Shown here: positions 9,417 to 18,242 of the stretch, in pieces
Layout of the letters: each line of letters begins with the position of its first letter
Numbering within the stretch: the stretch's first letter is position 1
DNA from: Martinezella lusitana
Lineage (GTDB): Bacteria > Pseudomonadota > Alphaproteobacteria > Rhizobiales > Rhizobiaceae
DNA: 64,000 bases
Reading direction: 5' to 3'
NCBI RefSeq assembly: GCF_014207095.1
Contig: NZ_JACHBG010000003.1
Span: forward strand, 124,001-188,000
The notes under the pieces: generated by a model
Seen by the model: the letters and a program-made list of their open reading frames with translations, nothing else
Databases searched by the model: none
What the model was told of the DNA's origin: nothing
Translations under genes and position numbers: made by a program

Positions 9417-10657
9417 TGGTCTTCCTTCTGCCACTGCTCTTCGAACAGCCGCGTCAATTGCCGAATGCTGGCGTGATGATCGAAATGCTCGCGCACCCGC
9501 CTTTCCGCCGCATCTCCAAGCTTGTGGCGCAGCATCGGATTGCGGATCGCTGATTCCAGCCCTGCCGCAAGCGCCTGGGGGGCCTCCGGGGGAACGACGA
9601 GACCGTTCTCTCCATCTTCGAGCAGCTCTGGAACGCCCGAAATATTGGTGGAGATGCACACGAGACACTGGCTGGAAGCCTCGACGAGCACGTTCGGCAG
9701 GCCGTCCCTATCGCCATCTGCGGCAACGCGGCAGGCGAGTGCAAAAATATCCGCCTGACGGTAATGCGCCAGCACCTCTTCCTGCGCCAAGGCACCCTTC
9801 CAGGCGATGCGGCCGGCAATGCCGAGTGTTTCGGCAAGCGCCTTCAACTTTGCGAGTCCGTCGCCACCGCCAATATGGGTGAAACGCCAATGGAGATCAC
9901 CTGGCAGCAGAGCCAGCGCCCTCAACAATACGTCATACCCTTTCTTCTCCACAGCGCGGCCGACGCTGAGGATAAAAACGGGGTCGGCCGCATCCATACC
10001 GTCACGATTGGAATGCTCGCCCGCGAAGGGGCCGAAGCGATCGAGATCGAGGCCATGATAGCTCAGATACACGTTGTCACGCATGTCGGTCAGATCGCGC
10101 ATATGCTCGAAACCGCTGCGCGTGCAAGTGACTGCCCAACGGGCGCGGCCGAGCTTTTCCGAAAGCTCCCAGTCGGGTGAGGTCCAGATATCCTTGGCAT
10201 GCGCCGAGCAGGTCCAGGGTACGCCGGTCATTATGCTGGCATAGGCGGTCACGGAGGCCGGCGTATGGATGAAGTGCGCGTGTAGCCATTCACCGCCGTC
10301 GGGCCATTCATGCGCCAGCACCAGGGCCTGGCCGAAACGGCGAACGCGGTTCGGAGTAACATCCCGCTTCAAATCGGCCCAGAATTGCTTCACGAGCGGC
10401 CAGAAGCCGGGCTTGCCAATGCTGGCAAAGAAAGCGCGCAGAACTCTCAGCGGTTCGTTGTGCAGATACTCAGGCAGATAGACCACGCGCGCCTTGATCT
10501 CGTCGTGAACCGGATGGCGCTTCTTGTCCGTCGGCTTTCGCATCGAAATCAGCGTCAGATCAAATCCGGCCCTTTCCAGGCCGAGCAGCTCTTGCGCGAT
10601 AAAGGTTTCCGACAGGCGGGGATAGCCCTTGAGGACTACCAGTATTTTCTTTCGCAT
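9398..10657 (-). CDS. Glycosyltransferase family 4
   Basis: The 419-residue GT-B enzyme starts MRKKILVVLKGYPRLSETFI and contains the GT4 donor-site pieces SVGRAVEKKGYDVLL and DGLPNVLVEASSQ, then GVPELLEDGENGLVV (the E-x7-E motif). Retaining GT4 enzymes build polysaccharides, lipopolysaccharide and glycolipids. The ATG at 10657 fits the family N-terminus; the longer in-frame form would start at a TTG at 10735 with no good ribosome site. It lies between two MurG-like transferases and overlaps the one downstream, so the three probably assemble one glycan. Acceptor and product are unknown. Confidence 0.88.
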   Translation of the reverse strand: MRKKILVVLKGYPRLSETFIAQELLGLERAGFDLTLISMRKPTDKKRHPVHDEIKARVVYLPEYLHNEPLRVLRAFFASIGKPGFWPLVKQFWADLKRDVTPNRVRRFGQALVLAHEWPDGGEWLHAHFIHTPASVTAYASIMTGVPWTCSAHAKDIWTSPDWELSEKLGRARWAVTCTRSGFEHMRDLTDMRDNVYLSYHGLDLDRFGPFAGEHSNRDGMDAADPVFILSVGRAVEKKGYDVLLRALALLPGDLHWRFTHIGGGDGLAKLKALAETLGIAGRIAWKGALAQEEVLAHYRQADIFALACRVAADGDRDGLPNVLVEASSQCLVCISTNISGVPELLEDGENGLVVPPEAPQALAAGLESAIRNPMLRHKLGDAAERRVREHFDHHASIRQLTRLFEEQWQKEDQWRKSA

Positions 10658-10777
10658 CAAAAGGTCTCGATGATCCCAGGCATTTCCGCTTTCAACGGAG
10701 CCGCGGCAATACTCTATCTCGTTGTCTTCACGCAATTTCGAACGCGAACATCGCTTCGCGCCTATGCTCGAATTGCA

Positions 10778-11992
10778 CTACTCGGCAACAATCGACAGCG
10801 GCGGATAGCGCTCGCGATCATCGAACCACTCGCCGACCGTGTGCGAAATATGCACGAGCCCCTCAAGGCGCATGTTGCTGCTGCTTGCGGAAGGAGGCGC
10901 GCGGTTCGGCAAGCGCTTCAGGGCGGCGGCAAGCTGCTTCGGATCGGCCGATTCCTCCGGCAACAGCATATCGACGAGACCCAGCTCGCTTGCCCGCTGC
11001 GCCCGGATCAGTTGCTCCTCGCGCGGCCGCGTGCGCGGAATGATCAGCGCCGGCTTATCGAAGGACAGGATCTCGCAATAGGTGTTGTAGCCGCCCATGG
11101 CAACGACAGCCCTAGCGCCGGCGATCAGCTCTTCCATCTTGTTGTCGAATTCGATCACCTGCAGACAGTCGATCTTGCCCGCCCGTTCCAGCAGCTGACT
11201 GCGCTCCTTGGCCGGCATATAGGGGCCAAGGACAATCAATGTCTTTTGCGTCAGCGAGCTGTCGTACTCGAAAGCGCCGATGACATCGCTGACAAGATCG
11301 GCGCCATCGCCACCGCCACCCGTCGTCACCAGGATGTAGTCCTCGTCGGGTACATGTTCGGACTTCGTGCCGAGCTTGGAAACGCTGCGCTGCAGGAAGC
11401 CGACGAATTCCATCTTCCGGCGCACGCCTGCCGGCACGTCGAGGCCGACGAGCGGATCATGGAAATCCGGTGGCCCATAGACCCAGACGCGATCGTAGAA
11501 CTGATCGATCTTCTGCAGGACGTTGTTCTTCTTCCACTCCGCTTCCAAGAGGTGTGGCGCGTCCATGACATCGCGCATGCCGAGTACGAGCGTCGTGCCG
11601 CGCGCCTTGAGATAGGTCAACGTCTCCTCGACCTCACCCTTGAGCCCAAGGGGCTCTTTGTCAACGATGAAGACGTCGGGCTGAAAGGTTTCGGCGGTGT
11701 GCCGGATGATCGACTGCCGCATCTTCAGCGTTTCCTGCAGCGCGACATGGCTCGCCATCGACGTATACTCGCCGTCGCGCAGCTTGATGACGCTCGGCAC
11801 TTTTACGAAATCGACGCGCGCCCGATAATCGAAAGCGCCGGCGATCGTCGCGCCGGAGATAATCAACACATTCAGGCCACGATAATCCTCGACAAGAGCA
11901 TGTGCGATCGTGCGGCATCGCCTCAAATGGCCGAGACCGAACGTGTCGTGGCTGTACATTAGGATTCGAGCATCTTCTAAGCGCCGCTTCAT
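10778..11992 (-). CDS. Glycosyltransferase, MurG/GT28-like (second of two paralogues)
   Basis: The 404-residue protein has the same plan as the protein at 8256-9416: ILMYSHDTFGLGHLRRCRTI at the N-terminus, then VTTGGGGDGADLV and VVAMGGYNTYCEILSFDKPA, where MGGYNTYCEIL parallels QAGYNTVGDLL in its paralogue. It is a predicted NDP-sugar transferase with unknown acceptor. The ATG at 11992 is preceded by agagg eight bases away, while the longer frame would need a TTG at 12040. A gap of 120 bases separates it from the GT4 gene, so one transcript is likely but not certain. It is the first gene of the glycan group on this strand. Confidence 0.85.
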   Translation of the reverse strand: MKRRLEDARILMYSHDTFGLGHLRRCRTIAHALVEDYRGLNVLIISGATIAGAFDYRARVDFVKVPSVIKLRDGEYTSMASHVALQETLKMRQSIIRHTAETFQPDVFIVDKEPLGLKGEVEETLTYLKARGTTLVLGMRDVMDAPHLLEAEWKKNNVLQKIDQFYDRVWVYGPPDFHDPLVGLDVPAGVRRKMEFVGFLQRSVSKLGTKSEHVPDEDYILVTTGGGGDGADLVSDVIGAFEYDSSLTQKTLIVLGPYMPAKERSQLLERAGKIDCLQVIEFDNKMEELIAGARAVVAMGGYNTYCEILSFDKPALIIPRTRPREEQLIRAQRASELGLVDMLLPEESADPKQLAAALKRLPNRAPPSASSSNMRLEGLVHISHTVGEWFDDRERYPPLSIVAE

Positions 11993-12094
11993 GGGCAAAA
12001 CCTCTGGGGGATGAAAGTCATGTACGCGGTCTGTCGGCAAACGACATCCACGTCCGCTCCTCGAATTGCAATCCTGTCTTCGCCATTCACCCTG

Positions 12095-13270
12095 CTATTT
12101 GTAGGGATCGGCGGCATCGCGCAAGCCGTCTCCTAAAAAGTTGAACGCCAGAATGACCAAAATCACCGGGATCATCGGAAAAAGAAGCCATGGATAGAAG
12201 GCGATCACACTCACGTCCTTTGCCTCGGTCAACAGAATACCCCAGCTCGTGATCGGCGGGCGCAGACCTAATCCGAGGAAGCTCAGCGCCGTCTCGCCGA
12301 GAATCATGCGAGGAACCGCGGTCGTCGCCGCAGCGATCAGATAGGACATGAACCCCGGCACAAGATGGCGGCCGATGATGCGCCTTGTGGGGGCGCCCAT
12401 CAGCTGCGCGGCAAGCACATAGTCTTCCTCGCGCAGGGATAGAAGCTTGGAGCGAACTGCACGCGCAAGACCCGTCCAGTCCAGAATGCCGAGAATGATG
12501 GTAATGCCGAAATAGACTATGATCGGGCTCCAGCTCACAGGCATGATCGCGGCTAGCGCCATCCATAACGGCAGGCTTGGTACCGATTGAAGGATCTCGA
12601 TCACGCGCTGAACAAGCAGGTCGAACAGGCCGCCGTGATATCCCGCAAGACCGCCGATGACGATCCCGAGCACGAAGCTGATGGCGATGCCGATCAACCC
12701 GATCGTCAGGGATATGCGTGCGCCGTAGATGATCCGCGACAGCACGTCACGGCCGAGCCGGTCGGTTCCTAGCAGATACATCTGACCGCCGATGGCCGGG
12801 CAAACCAGATGGACGTTTGATTCTACCAGGCCCCAGAAGCGATAGGCATCACCGCGACAGAAGAAGCGGATGGGCTGCACGTCCGATGTGTTGTCGGTGT
12901 AGTTCCTGCGCAGCGTGTCGATATCGAGTGTCATCTTGCGGCCATAGACGAACGGCCCGACGAAGTTGCCCTTATCGAAAAAGTGAACCGCCTGCGGTGG
13001 CGAATGAATGTAGTCGACGTTACGGCTGTGCAGCCCATAGGGCGCCACGAACTCCACGATCAGGATCATCCCATACATTAGCGCCAGAAAGATGCCGGAT
13101 GCGAGCGCGAGCTTGTGCTTCTTGAATTTCCACCACATCAGCTTCTTTTGCGAGGCCATGTAGTAGCGTTGCTGGCCAGCGGACATGGCTTCGAACTGAT
13201 CCGGATCGAAATCCGCGCTCGAGACATAATGCTCCAGTGGGGCGCCAGGGCTTGGCAGAGGTGCGGTCAC
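12095..13270 (-). CDS. Peptide-type ABC transporter permease (OppC/DppC family)
   Basis: The 391-residue membrane protein has a long cytoplasmic N-terminus, a helix near residues 55-75, a periplasmic segment and the permease core with the coupling loop EEDYVLAAQLMGAPTRRIIG, typical of DppC/OppC. The start is GTG in the sequence GTGA, overlapping the stop of the partner permease by four bases, which implies translational coupling. It is the last gene of an operon coding an ATPase, a binding protein and two permeases. The roughly 100-residue insert between the first helix and the core also occurs in YejE-like systems. Confidence 0.92.
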   Translation of the reverse strand: MTAPLPSPGAPLEHYVSSADFDPDQFEAMSAGQQRYYMASQKKLMWWKFKKHKLALASGIFLALMYGMILIVEFVAPYGLHSRNVDYIHSPPQAVHFFDKGNFVGPFVYGRKMTLDIDTLRRNYTDNTSDVQPIRFFCRGDAYRFWGLVESNVHLVCPAIGGQMYLLGTDRLGRDVLSRIIYGARISLTIGLIGIAISFVLGIVIGGLAGYHGGLFDLLVQRVIEILQSVPSLPLWMALAAIMPVSWSPIIVYFGITIILGILDWTGLARAVRSKLLSLREEDYVLAAQLMGAPTRRIIGRHLVPGFMSYLIAAATTAVPRMILGETALSFLGLGLRPPITSWGILLTEAKDVSVIAFYPWLLFPMIPVILVILAFNFLGDGLRDAADPYK

Positions 13271-14265
13271 TTTGTACTCCTGCCTTGCAAGCGGATGCGG
13301 GGATCGAGAAAGCCGAGAGCGATATCGGAAATCAACACGCCGATGACATTGAGGAAGGCCAGGAACATCAGGAACGAGCCGGCAAGATACATGTCCTGGC
13401 TCTGCAAGGCCCGGATCAGCATCGGGCCGGTCGTCTCAAGCGATAGCACAATGGCGGTGATTTCGGCGCCGGAAATGATCGATGGCAGGATGGAACCGAT
13501 ATCGGCGACGAAGAAGTTCAACGCCATACGCAACGGATATTTGACCAGCGCCCTTAGCGGATGCAGGCCCTTGGCGTGCGCTGTGATGACATATTGCTTC
13601 GGCATTTCATCGAGCAGGTTGGCGCGAAGGCGGCGGATCATCCCGGCCGTCCCGGCGGTGCCGACGATGATGACCGGGATCCAGAGATGCGCCAGGATCG
13701 AGCGCGCTTTTTCCCAGCTCATCGGTTGCGACAGATATTTCTGATCCATCAGGTGGCCAACCGACACGCCGAACCAGACATTGGCGAAATACATCAGGAT
13801 CAGCGCCAGCATGAAGTTCGGGATGGCGATGCCAAGCAGGCCGAGAAAGGTAAGGCTGTAATCGCCCCAGCTATATTGATGCGTGGCCGAATAGATGCCG
13901 ATCGGGAAGGCGATCAGCCACGTCACGATGATCGTCGTCATCGACACCAAGATGGTCAGCCACAGGCGATCGCCCACCACATCCGACACCGGCAACTGAT
14001 ATTCGAAGGAATAGCCGAAATCGCCGTGCAGCATCCCGGCGACCCAGCGGAGATATTGAATCGGAAGCGGCCGGTCGAGCCCATATTCGTGGCGAAGCTC
14101 CTCAATCTTCTGAAGGTCAGCGGTCTCGCCCTGAGCACGCAGCTCGGCGATCTGGCTTTCGAAGAAATCGCCCGGCGGGAGCTGGATGATGGTAAAGACC
14201 AGCATGGAGATGACGATCAACGTCGGGACCATCACCGCAATGCGCCAGAAGATATATCTAAGCAT
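13267..14265 (-). CDS. Peptide-type ABC transporter permease (OppB/DppB family)
   Basis: The 332-residue protein starts MLRYIFWRIAVMVPTLIVIS, the standard first helix of OppB/DppB permeases, and carries about six membrane helices with the coupling loop HAKGLHPLRALVKYPLRMAL. It forms the channel with the OppC-type protein. Its ATG lies inside the end of the binding-protein gene (8-base overlap), and its stop overlaps the next start, so this operon is tightly packed. Confidence 0.93.
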   Translation of the reverse strand: MLRYIFWRIAVMVPTLIVISMLVFTIIQLPPGDFFESQIAELRAQGETADLQKIEELRHEYGLDRPLPIQYLRWVAGMLHGDFGYSFEYQLPVSDVVGDRLWLTILVSMTTIIVTWLIAFPIGIYSATHQYSWGDYSLTFLGLLGIAIPNFMLALILMYFANVWFGVSVGHLMDQKYLSQPMSWEKARSILAHLWIPVIIVGTAGTAGMIRRLRANLLDEMPKQYVITAHAKGLHPLRALVKYPLRMALNFFVADIGSILPSIISGAEITAIVLSLETTGPMLIRALQSQDMYLAGSFLMFLAFLNVIGVLISDIALGFLDPRIRLQGRSTK

Positions 14266-16174
14266 TGGGACGATCCTCCTTCATCCAGAAGGTGTCTGGC
14301 ATGTAAACCCCGAGATAGCAGGTCGGAGTGAAGCCGTAGAGCGCCTTATCGGGCACGTTCTGCATGCGCGACGAGTGAACGATCGGCTGCAGCGTGCCAT
14401 TGACAAGCCCGATGGAGAAGACCTGGTCCGAATAGATCGCCAGCATATTATGCCAGATTTCGGCACGCTCGAAGGAGGATGCGGCCTCCTCCCACTCATG
14501 AAGCAGCTTGACGAGTTTGGCCGCCTCCGGAACGTCGGGCGCAACCCCTTTCGTCTCGCGCGAGAGGTAGTACATGCCCCAGAGCGGCCATTGCATCTGG
14601 TCGTTGGTCGTCGGTGCCAGCTCCGCCGGGGTCATGTCCGCCGTCGGCGCGCCGTTGTCGAGGCCGAACCACAACGACATCTGAATGCGCCCGCCCATGG
14701 CGCGGCTTTGAAAAACATCGCGTTGCGAGACGCGGGTGAAAAGCGCAATGCCGACCTTGCGCCAGTGATCGGTCACCAGTTCTAGGACGTCCGAATCGAG
14801 CGTGCTTTCACCCGGTGTTTCCACGGTGATCTCCATCCGCCGCCCATCCGGCAACAGACGGATGCCGTCATCGTCGCGCCTGGCGAGACCTGCGTCATCG
14901 AGAAGAGCATTGGCCTGATCCGGATCGTGCGCGATCCACGCCGACGCATATTCAGGCTTAAAGAGCGGGCTGTCCGGCAGGACGGTATTGGCGCTCTCCG
15001 TGCCAAGGCCGTAGAAAACGGCCATGTTAATCTCACGGCGGTCGATCGCCAGCGACATGGCTCTACGCACCCTGACATCGCGCAGGACATCCCGCCAGAC
15101 AGGATCGGCACTGTTCAGATTCGGAAACAGCGCAACGCGCGAGCCGCGCACCGATTTCCACAGATTGACTTTGACCGGATAGCGCTTCTCTGCCTCCTTC
15201 AGGAAAGTATAGTCGCTGAAGTCGATGCCGGTCGCCTGCAGATCGCTCTCTCCCGCACCGGTCTTGGCGGCGATGATCGACGACGAGCTGATGTTCAGGA
15301 TCATACGATCGATATAGGGGAGCTGTCGCCCATTCTCGTCAACGCGATGAAAATAGGGGTTACGTTCGAAAATGAATTGCTCGGCCGGCGGTGCCGTCGT
15401 GTTTTTCCAGGGATCGAGGACCGGCAGATTGGGATTTTCAGGCCGGTACGAGCGGCCCATCTTGATATGAAGGTCCTGCCACTTCTTTGCCCGATTTTCC
15501 TTCATCAGCGAGGCGAGGCGAATGCTGTCCTGGTATTTCTTGTGGAACTGCTTAAGGTAGTGCGCCGGGCCGGCGATGATCAGTGGCTGCGGGGCGGCAA
15601 GAATCGACAGAAAGCCCGGATTGGGATCATCCCAAGAATAGCGCACCGTCAATTCGTCGAGCACCTCAAAACGCGGCAGGCTGCCGTGCGGTCGCAGCTC
15701 CAAGGCCCCGCCGCCGGGCGTCAACTCCTTGTTGAGGATGACGTCTTCCCACCAGTAGCGGAAGTCATTGGCCGTGAAGGGCTGCCCGTCCGACCATTTA
15801 TGCCCTTCGCGCAACTTGAAGGTGAAAACCATATCGTCGACGGAGGAAAAAGACTCCAGAATATCCGGCTGCAGCGTCAGGTTTCGGTCGTAGCCGACGA
15901 GACGGGCATAACCGTAGATCGTCATGAAACGAAGGTCGTTCTGGCTGCCGATGATCATGCGCACCGAACCGCCATAGTGGCCCGGCACGCGCCCCATGGC
16001 GGCGACGTTGACGACGCGTGGGAATTTCGGCAGGCGCTTGGCGAGATGCGGCAATTGGCCGGCTCTCAGCCAATCGGCGAGATATTGGGGCTCATTATCG
16101 ACATCGGCTGCGGCAAGAGGCGAAGGAAGCACCGTGGAGGCCAGCAGGCCAAGAAAGGTTCTGCGAGTTACCAT
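14258..16174 (-). CDS. Extracellular solute-binding protein family 5, Tat-type signal
   Basis: The 638-residue protein begins MVTRRTFLGLLASTVLPSPL and a processing site near AAA. The Arg-Arg-x-Phe-Leu motif suggests export in folded form by the Tat pathway. The mature part has SBP_bac_5 features: FTFKLREGHKWSDGQPFTA, then DVRVRRAMSLAIDRREIN. Family 5 proteins bind peptides, nickel or oligosaccharides; at over 600 residues this resembles the YejA-like or large sugar/peptide subgroup. It overlaps the ATPase gene by seven bases and the permease by eight. The ligand is unknown. Confidence 0.92.
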   Translation of the reverse strand: MVTRRTFLGLLASTVLPSPLAAADVDNEPQYLADWLRAGQLPHLAKRLPKFPRVVNVAAMGRVPGHYGGSVRMIIGSQNDLRFMTIYGYARLVGYDRNLTLQPDILESFSSVDDMVFTFKLREGHKWSDGQPFTANDFRYWWEDVILNKELTPGGGALELRPHGSLPRFEVLDELTVRYSWDDPNPGFLSILAAPQPLIIAGPAHYLKQFHKKYQDSIRLASLMKENRAKKWQDLHIKMGRSYRPENPNLPVLDPWKNTTAPPAEQFIFERNPYFHRVDENGRQLPYIDRMILNISSSSIIAAKTGAGESDLQATGIDFSDYTFLKEAEKRYPVKVNLWKSVRGSRVALFPNLNSADPVWRDVLRDVRVRRAMSLAIDRREINMAVFYGLGTESANTVLPDSPLFKPEYASAWIAHDPDQANALLDDAGLARRDDDGIRLLPDGRRMEITVETPGESTLDSDVLELVTDHWRKVGIALFTRVSQRDVFQSRAMGGRIQMSLWFGLDNGAPTADMTPAELAPTTNDQMQWPLWGMYYLSRETKGVAPDVPEAAKLVKLLHEWEEAASSFERAEIWHNMLAIYSDQVFSIGLVNGTLQPIVHSSRMQNVPDKALYGFTPTCYLGVYMPDTFWMKEDRPNA

Positions 16175-18081
16175 TTGCGCAACTCCTGAGCATCGACACC
16201 CCGGCGTGCGCGAACGAAATGACCGCCGCCCAGATCGGCATAGGCGAGCTCTGCATCCCCGCTTTCAGAAAACTGCGGCCCCCATTTCTGCCTGGCTGCA
16301 GGCCCCTCGCTATTTAGCGCCGAGAAATCCAACGGCCGGTCGAGATCGGGGAACGGAACGGCGGCAAGCAGCGAGCGGGTGTAGGGGTGGACGGGCTCGC
16401 GCAAGATGATCTCACGCGGCGCGATTTCAACAATCCGACCCCGCGCCATGACGGCAATCCGGTCGGCCATATAGTCGACCACGGCGAGATTGTGCGAGAT
16501 GAACAGATAGGTCAGGCCGAGCTCCTTCTGCAGATCCTTGAGCAGATTGAGGATCTGCGCCTGGACCGACACGTCGAGCGCCGAGACGGGCTCATCGAGG
16601 ATCAAAAGCTTCGGCCCCAGCGCCAAAGCACGCGCAATGCCGATGCGCTGGCGCTGACCGCCCGAGAAGCTGTGGGGATAGCGGCTCAGATAGTGCATAT
16701 CGAGCCCGATCGCTTGCATCAGCGCCTTGACCTTCTCCTTGCGTTCCTCGCTGTCGCCATGCCCATGAATTTCCAGGGGCTCGCTTAGGATATTGCGGAC
16801 CGTCATGCGCGGCGAGAGCGACGAAACAGGGTCCTGGAAAACCATCTGTATCTTTGTGCGCAGATCCATCAATTCCTTGTCCTTGGCGGCGAGCAGGTCG
16901 ATCTTGCCGCTGCCATCGTCGAAGCTCACGGAGCCGCTGTCGGCCCTGATCGCCCGCATGAGGATCTTGCTCACCGTCGTCTTGCCGCAACCGCTTTCGC
17001 CGACGAGACCAAGACATTCGCCGCGGCGGATTTCGAAACTGACATCATCCACCGCGCGGAATTTCGCGCCACTCCGCTTGCCGAACAGCCCGCCGGCTTT
17101 CGAAGTATAGGTCTTGGTCAGGTTGCGAACGCTAAGCAAGACCTCAGGCGTCGCGCCGGCGGCTGCCGCCGCGCCGTTGCCGATCAGCTTTTTCTTGCCG
17201 GAGAAGGTGCCGAGGTTGACTGGAACGTCGCGCAGCGATTTCAAGCGCTCTCCAGGCTTCATGTCGAAATGCGGTACAGCCGCCATGAGCGCCTTCAGAT
17301 AGCGGTGCTGGGGCTTGCGAAAGATCGTGTCGACCGGACCCGCTTCCATGATCTCACCGTGATAGATGACGACGACCTCATCGGCCATGTTGGCAACGAC
17401 GCCCAGATCATGGGTGATCAACAGCATAGCCATGTTGAAGCTTTGCTGCAGATTGCGCAGCAAGCCGAGAATCTGCGCCTGAATGGTGACATCGAGTGCC
17501 GTCGTCGGCTCGTCGGCGATCAAAAGCGCCGGATTGCATATGAGCGCCATGGCGATCATCGCGCGCTGACGCATCCCGCCTGAAAGCTCGAACGGATACA
17601 TATCGAATGTGTGGACGGGATCCTGAAAGCCAACGAGGCTCAGCATCTCCTCCGTCTTCTCGCGTTGCTCCGCCCTGCTGGTGCCAGGGTTATGAATGCG
17701 CAGCGCCTCGCTGATCTGATTGCCAACCGTATGCAGTGGCGACAGCGAAGTCATCGGCTCCTGGAAGATCTTGGCCATTCGCGCGCCGCGCAACCGGCGC
17801 ATGGCAACACCGTCACGTGGCAGCTGGAGAAGGTCCGTCGTCTGGCCATCAAGCGGATCGGTAAACAGAATGCGCCCCGTTGCCCCTGCGGCAGCGGGAA
17901 GAATGCCCATGATCGACTGACTGATAATCGACTTTCCGGACCCGGATTCACCGACAAGTGCAGTGACTTTGCCGGGAAGCACTCTCAGGTTGGCATTCTT
18001 GACGACGCTCAGCTTTTCCCCATAGAGCGAGAACGAAACGTCGAGGTTCTCGATACGCAGCAGATCAGTCCCTGACGCCAT
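16168..18081 (-). CDS. ABC transporter double ATP-binding protein, first gene of the peptide-type operon
   Basis: Two complete ATPase domains are fused in 637 residues. The first has GESGSGKS, KIFQEPMTSLSP, LSGGMRQR and [10 protein letters not shown]; the second has [29 protein letters not shown] and ILDEPVSALD. It resembles DppDF/YejF and should power the two permeases encoded downstream. Having the ATPase first, before the binding protein, is the reverse of the usual Opp order. The ATG at 18081 has gggaag eight bases before it. The 161 bases up to the cyclase gene must hold any separate promoter. Confidence 0.93.
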   Translation of the reverse strand: MASGTDLLRIENLDVSFSLYGEKLSVVKNANLRVLPGKVTALVGESGSGKSIISQSIMGILPAAAGATGRILFTDPLDGQTTDLLQLPRDGVAMRRLRGARMAKIFQEPMTSLSPLHTVGNQISEALRIHNPGTSRAEQREKTEEMLSLVGFQDPVHTFDMYPFELSGGMRQRAMIAMALICNPALLIADEPTTALDVTIQAQILGLLRNLQQSFNMAMLLITHDLGVVANMADEVVVIYHGEIMEAGPVDTIFRKPQHRYLKALMAAVPHFDMKPGERLKSLRDVPVNLGTFSGKKKLIGNGAAAAAGATPEVLLSVRNLTKTYTSKAGGLFGKRSGAKFRAVDDVSFEIRRGECLGLVGESGCGKTTVSKILMRAIRADSGSVSFDDGSGKIDLLAAKDKELMDLRTKIQMVFQDPVSSLSPRMTVRNILSEPLEIHGHGDSEERKEKVKALMQAIGLDMHYLSRYPHSFSGGQRQRIGIARALALGPKLLILDEPVSALDVSVQAQILNLLKDLQKELGLTYLFISHNLAVVDYMADRIAVMARGRIVEIAPREIILREPVHPYTRSLLAAVPFPDLDRPLDFSALNSEGPAARQKWGPQFSESGDAELAYADLGGGHFVRARRGVDAQELRKW

Positions 18082-18242
18082 ACATATTACTTCCCGCTCA
18101 CATGACCTTTGTGGCCTTAATACGGCACACTAACGTAGGCCAGAACGGGTGTCTAGCTGGTCAAAGTAGTGAGAGCACCGTTAAAAAACTGTCGTCTTTC
18201 CAGTGATATATGGGCTTATGTTATACTCCGCGTAGGCGGTAG

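Noticed and set aside
10310-11962. A 550-codon plus-strand open frame
   Set aside because: It lies antisense to two well-supported glycosyltransferase genes, has no recognised domain and reflects high-GC codon bias.
14927-16189. A 420-codon plus-strand open frame
   Set aside because: Antisense to the binding-protein gene; no domain and no ribosome site.
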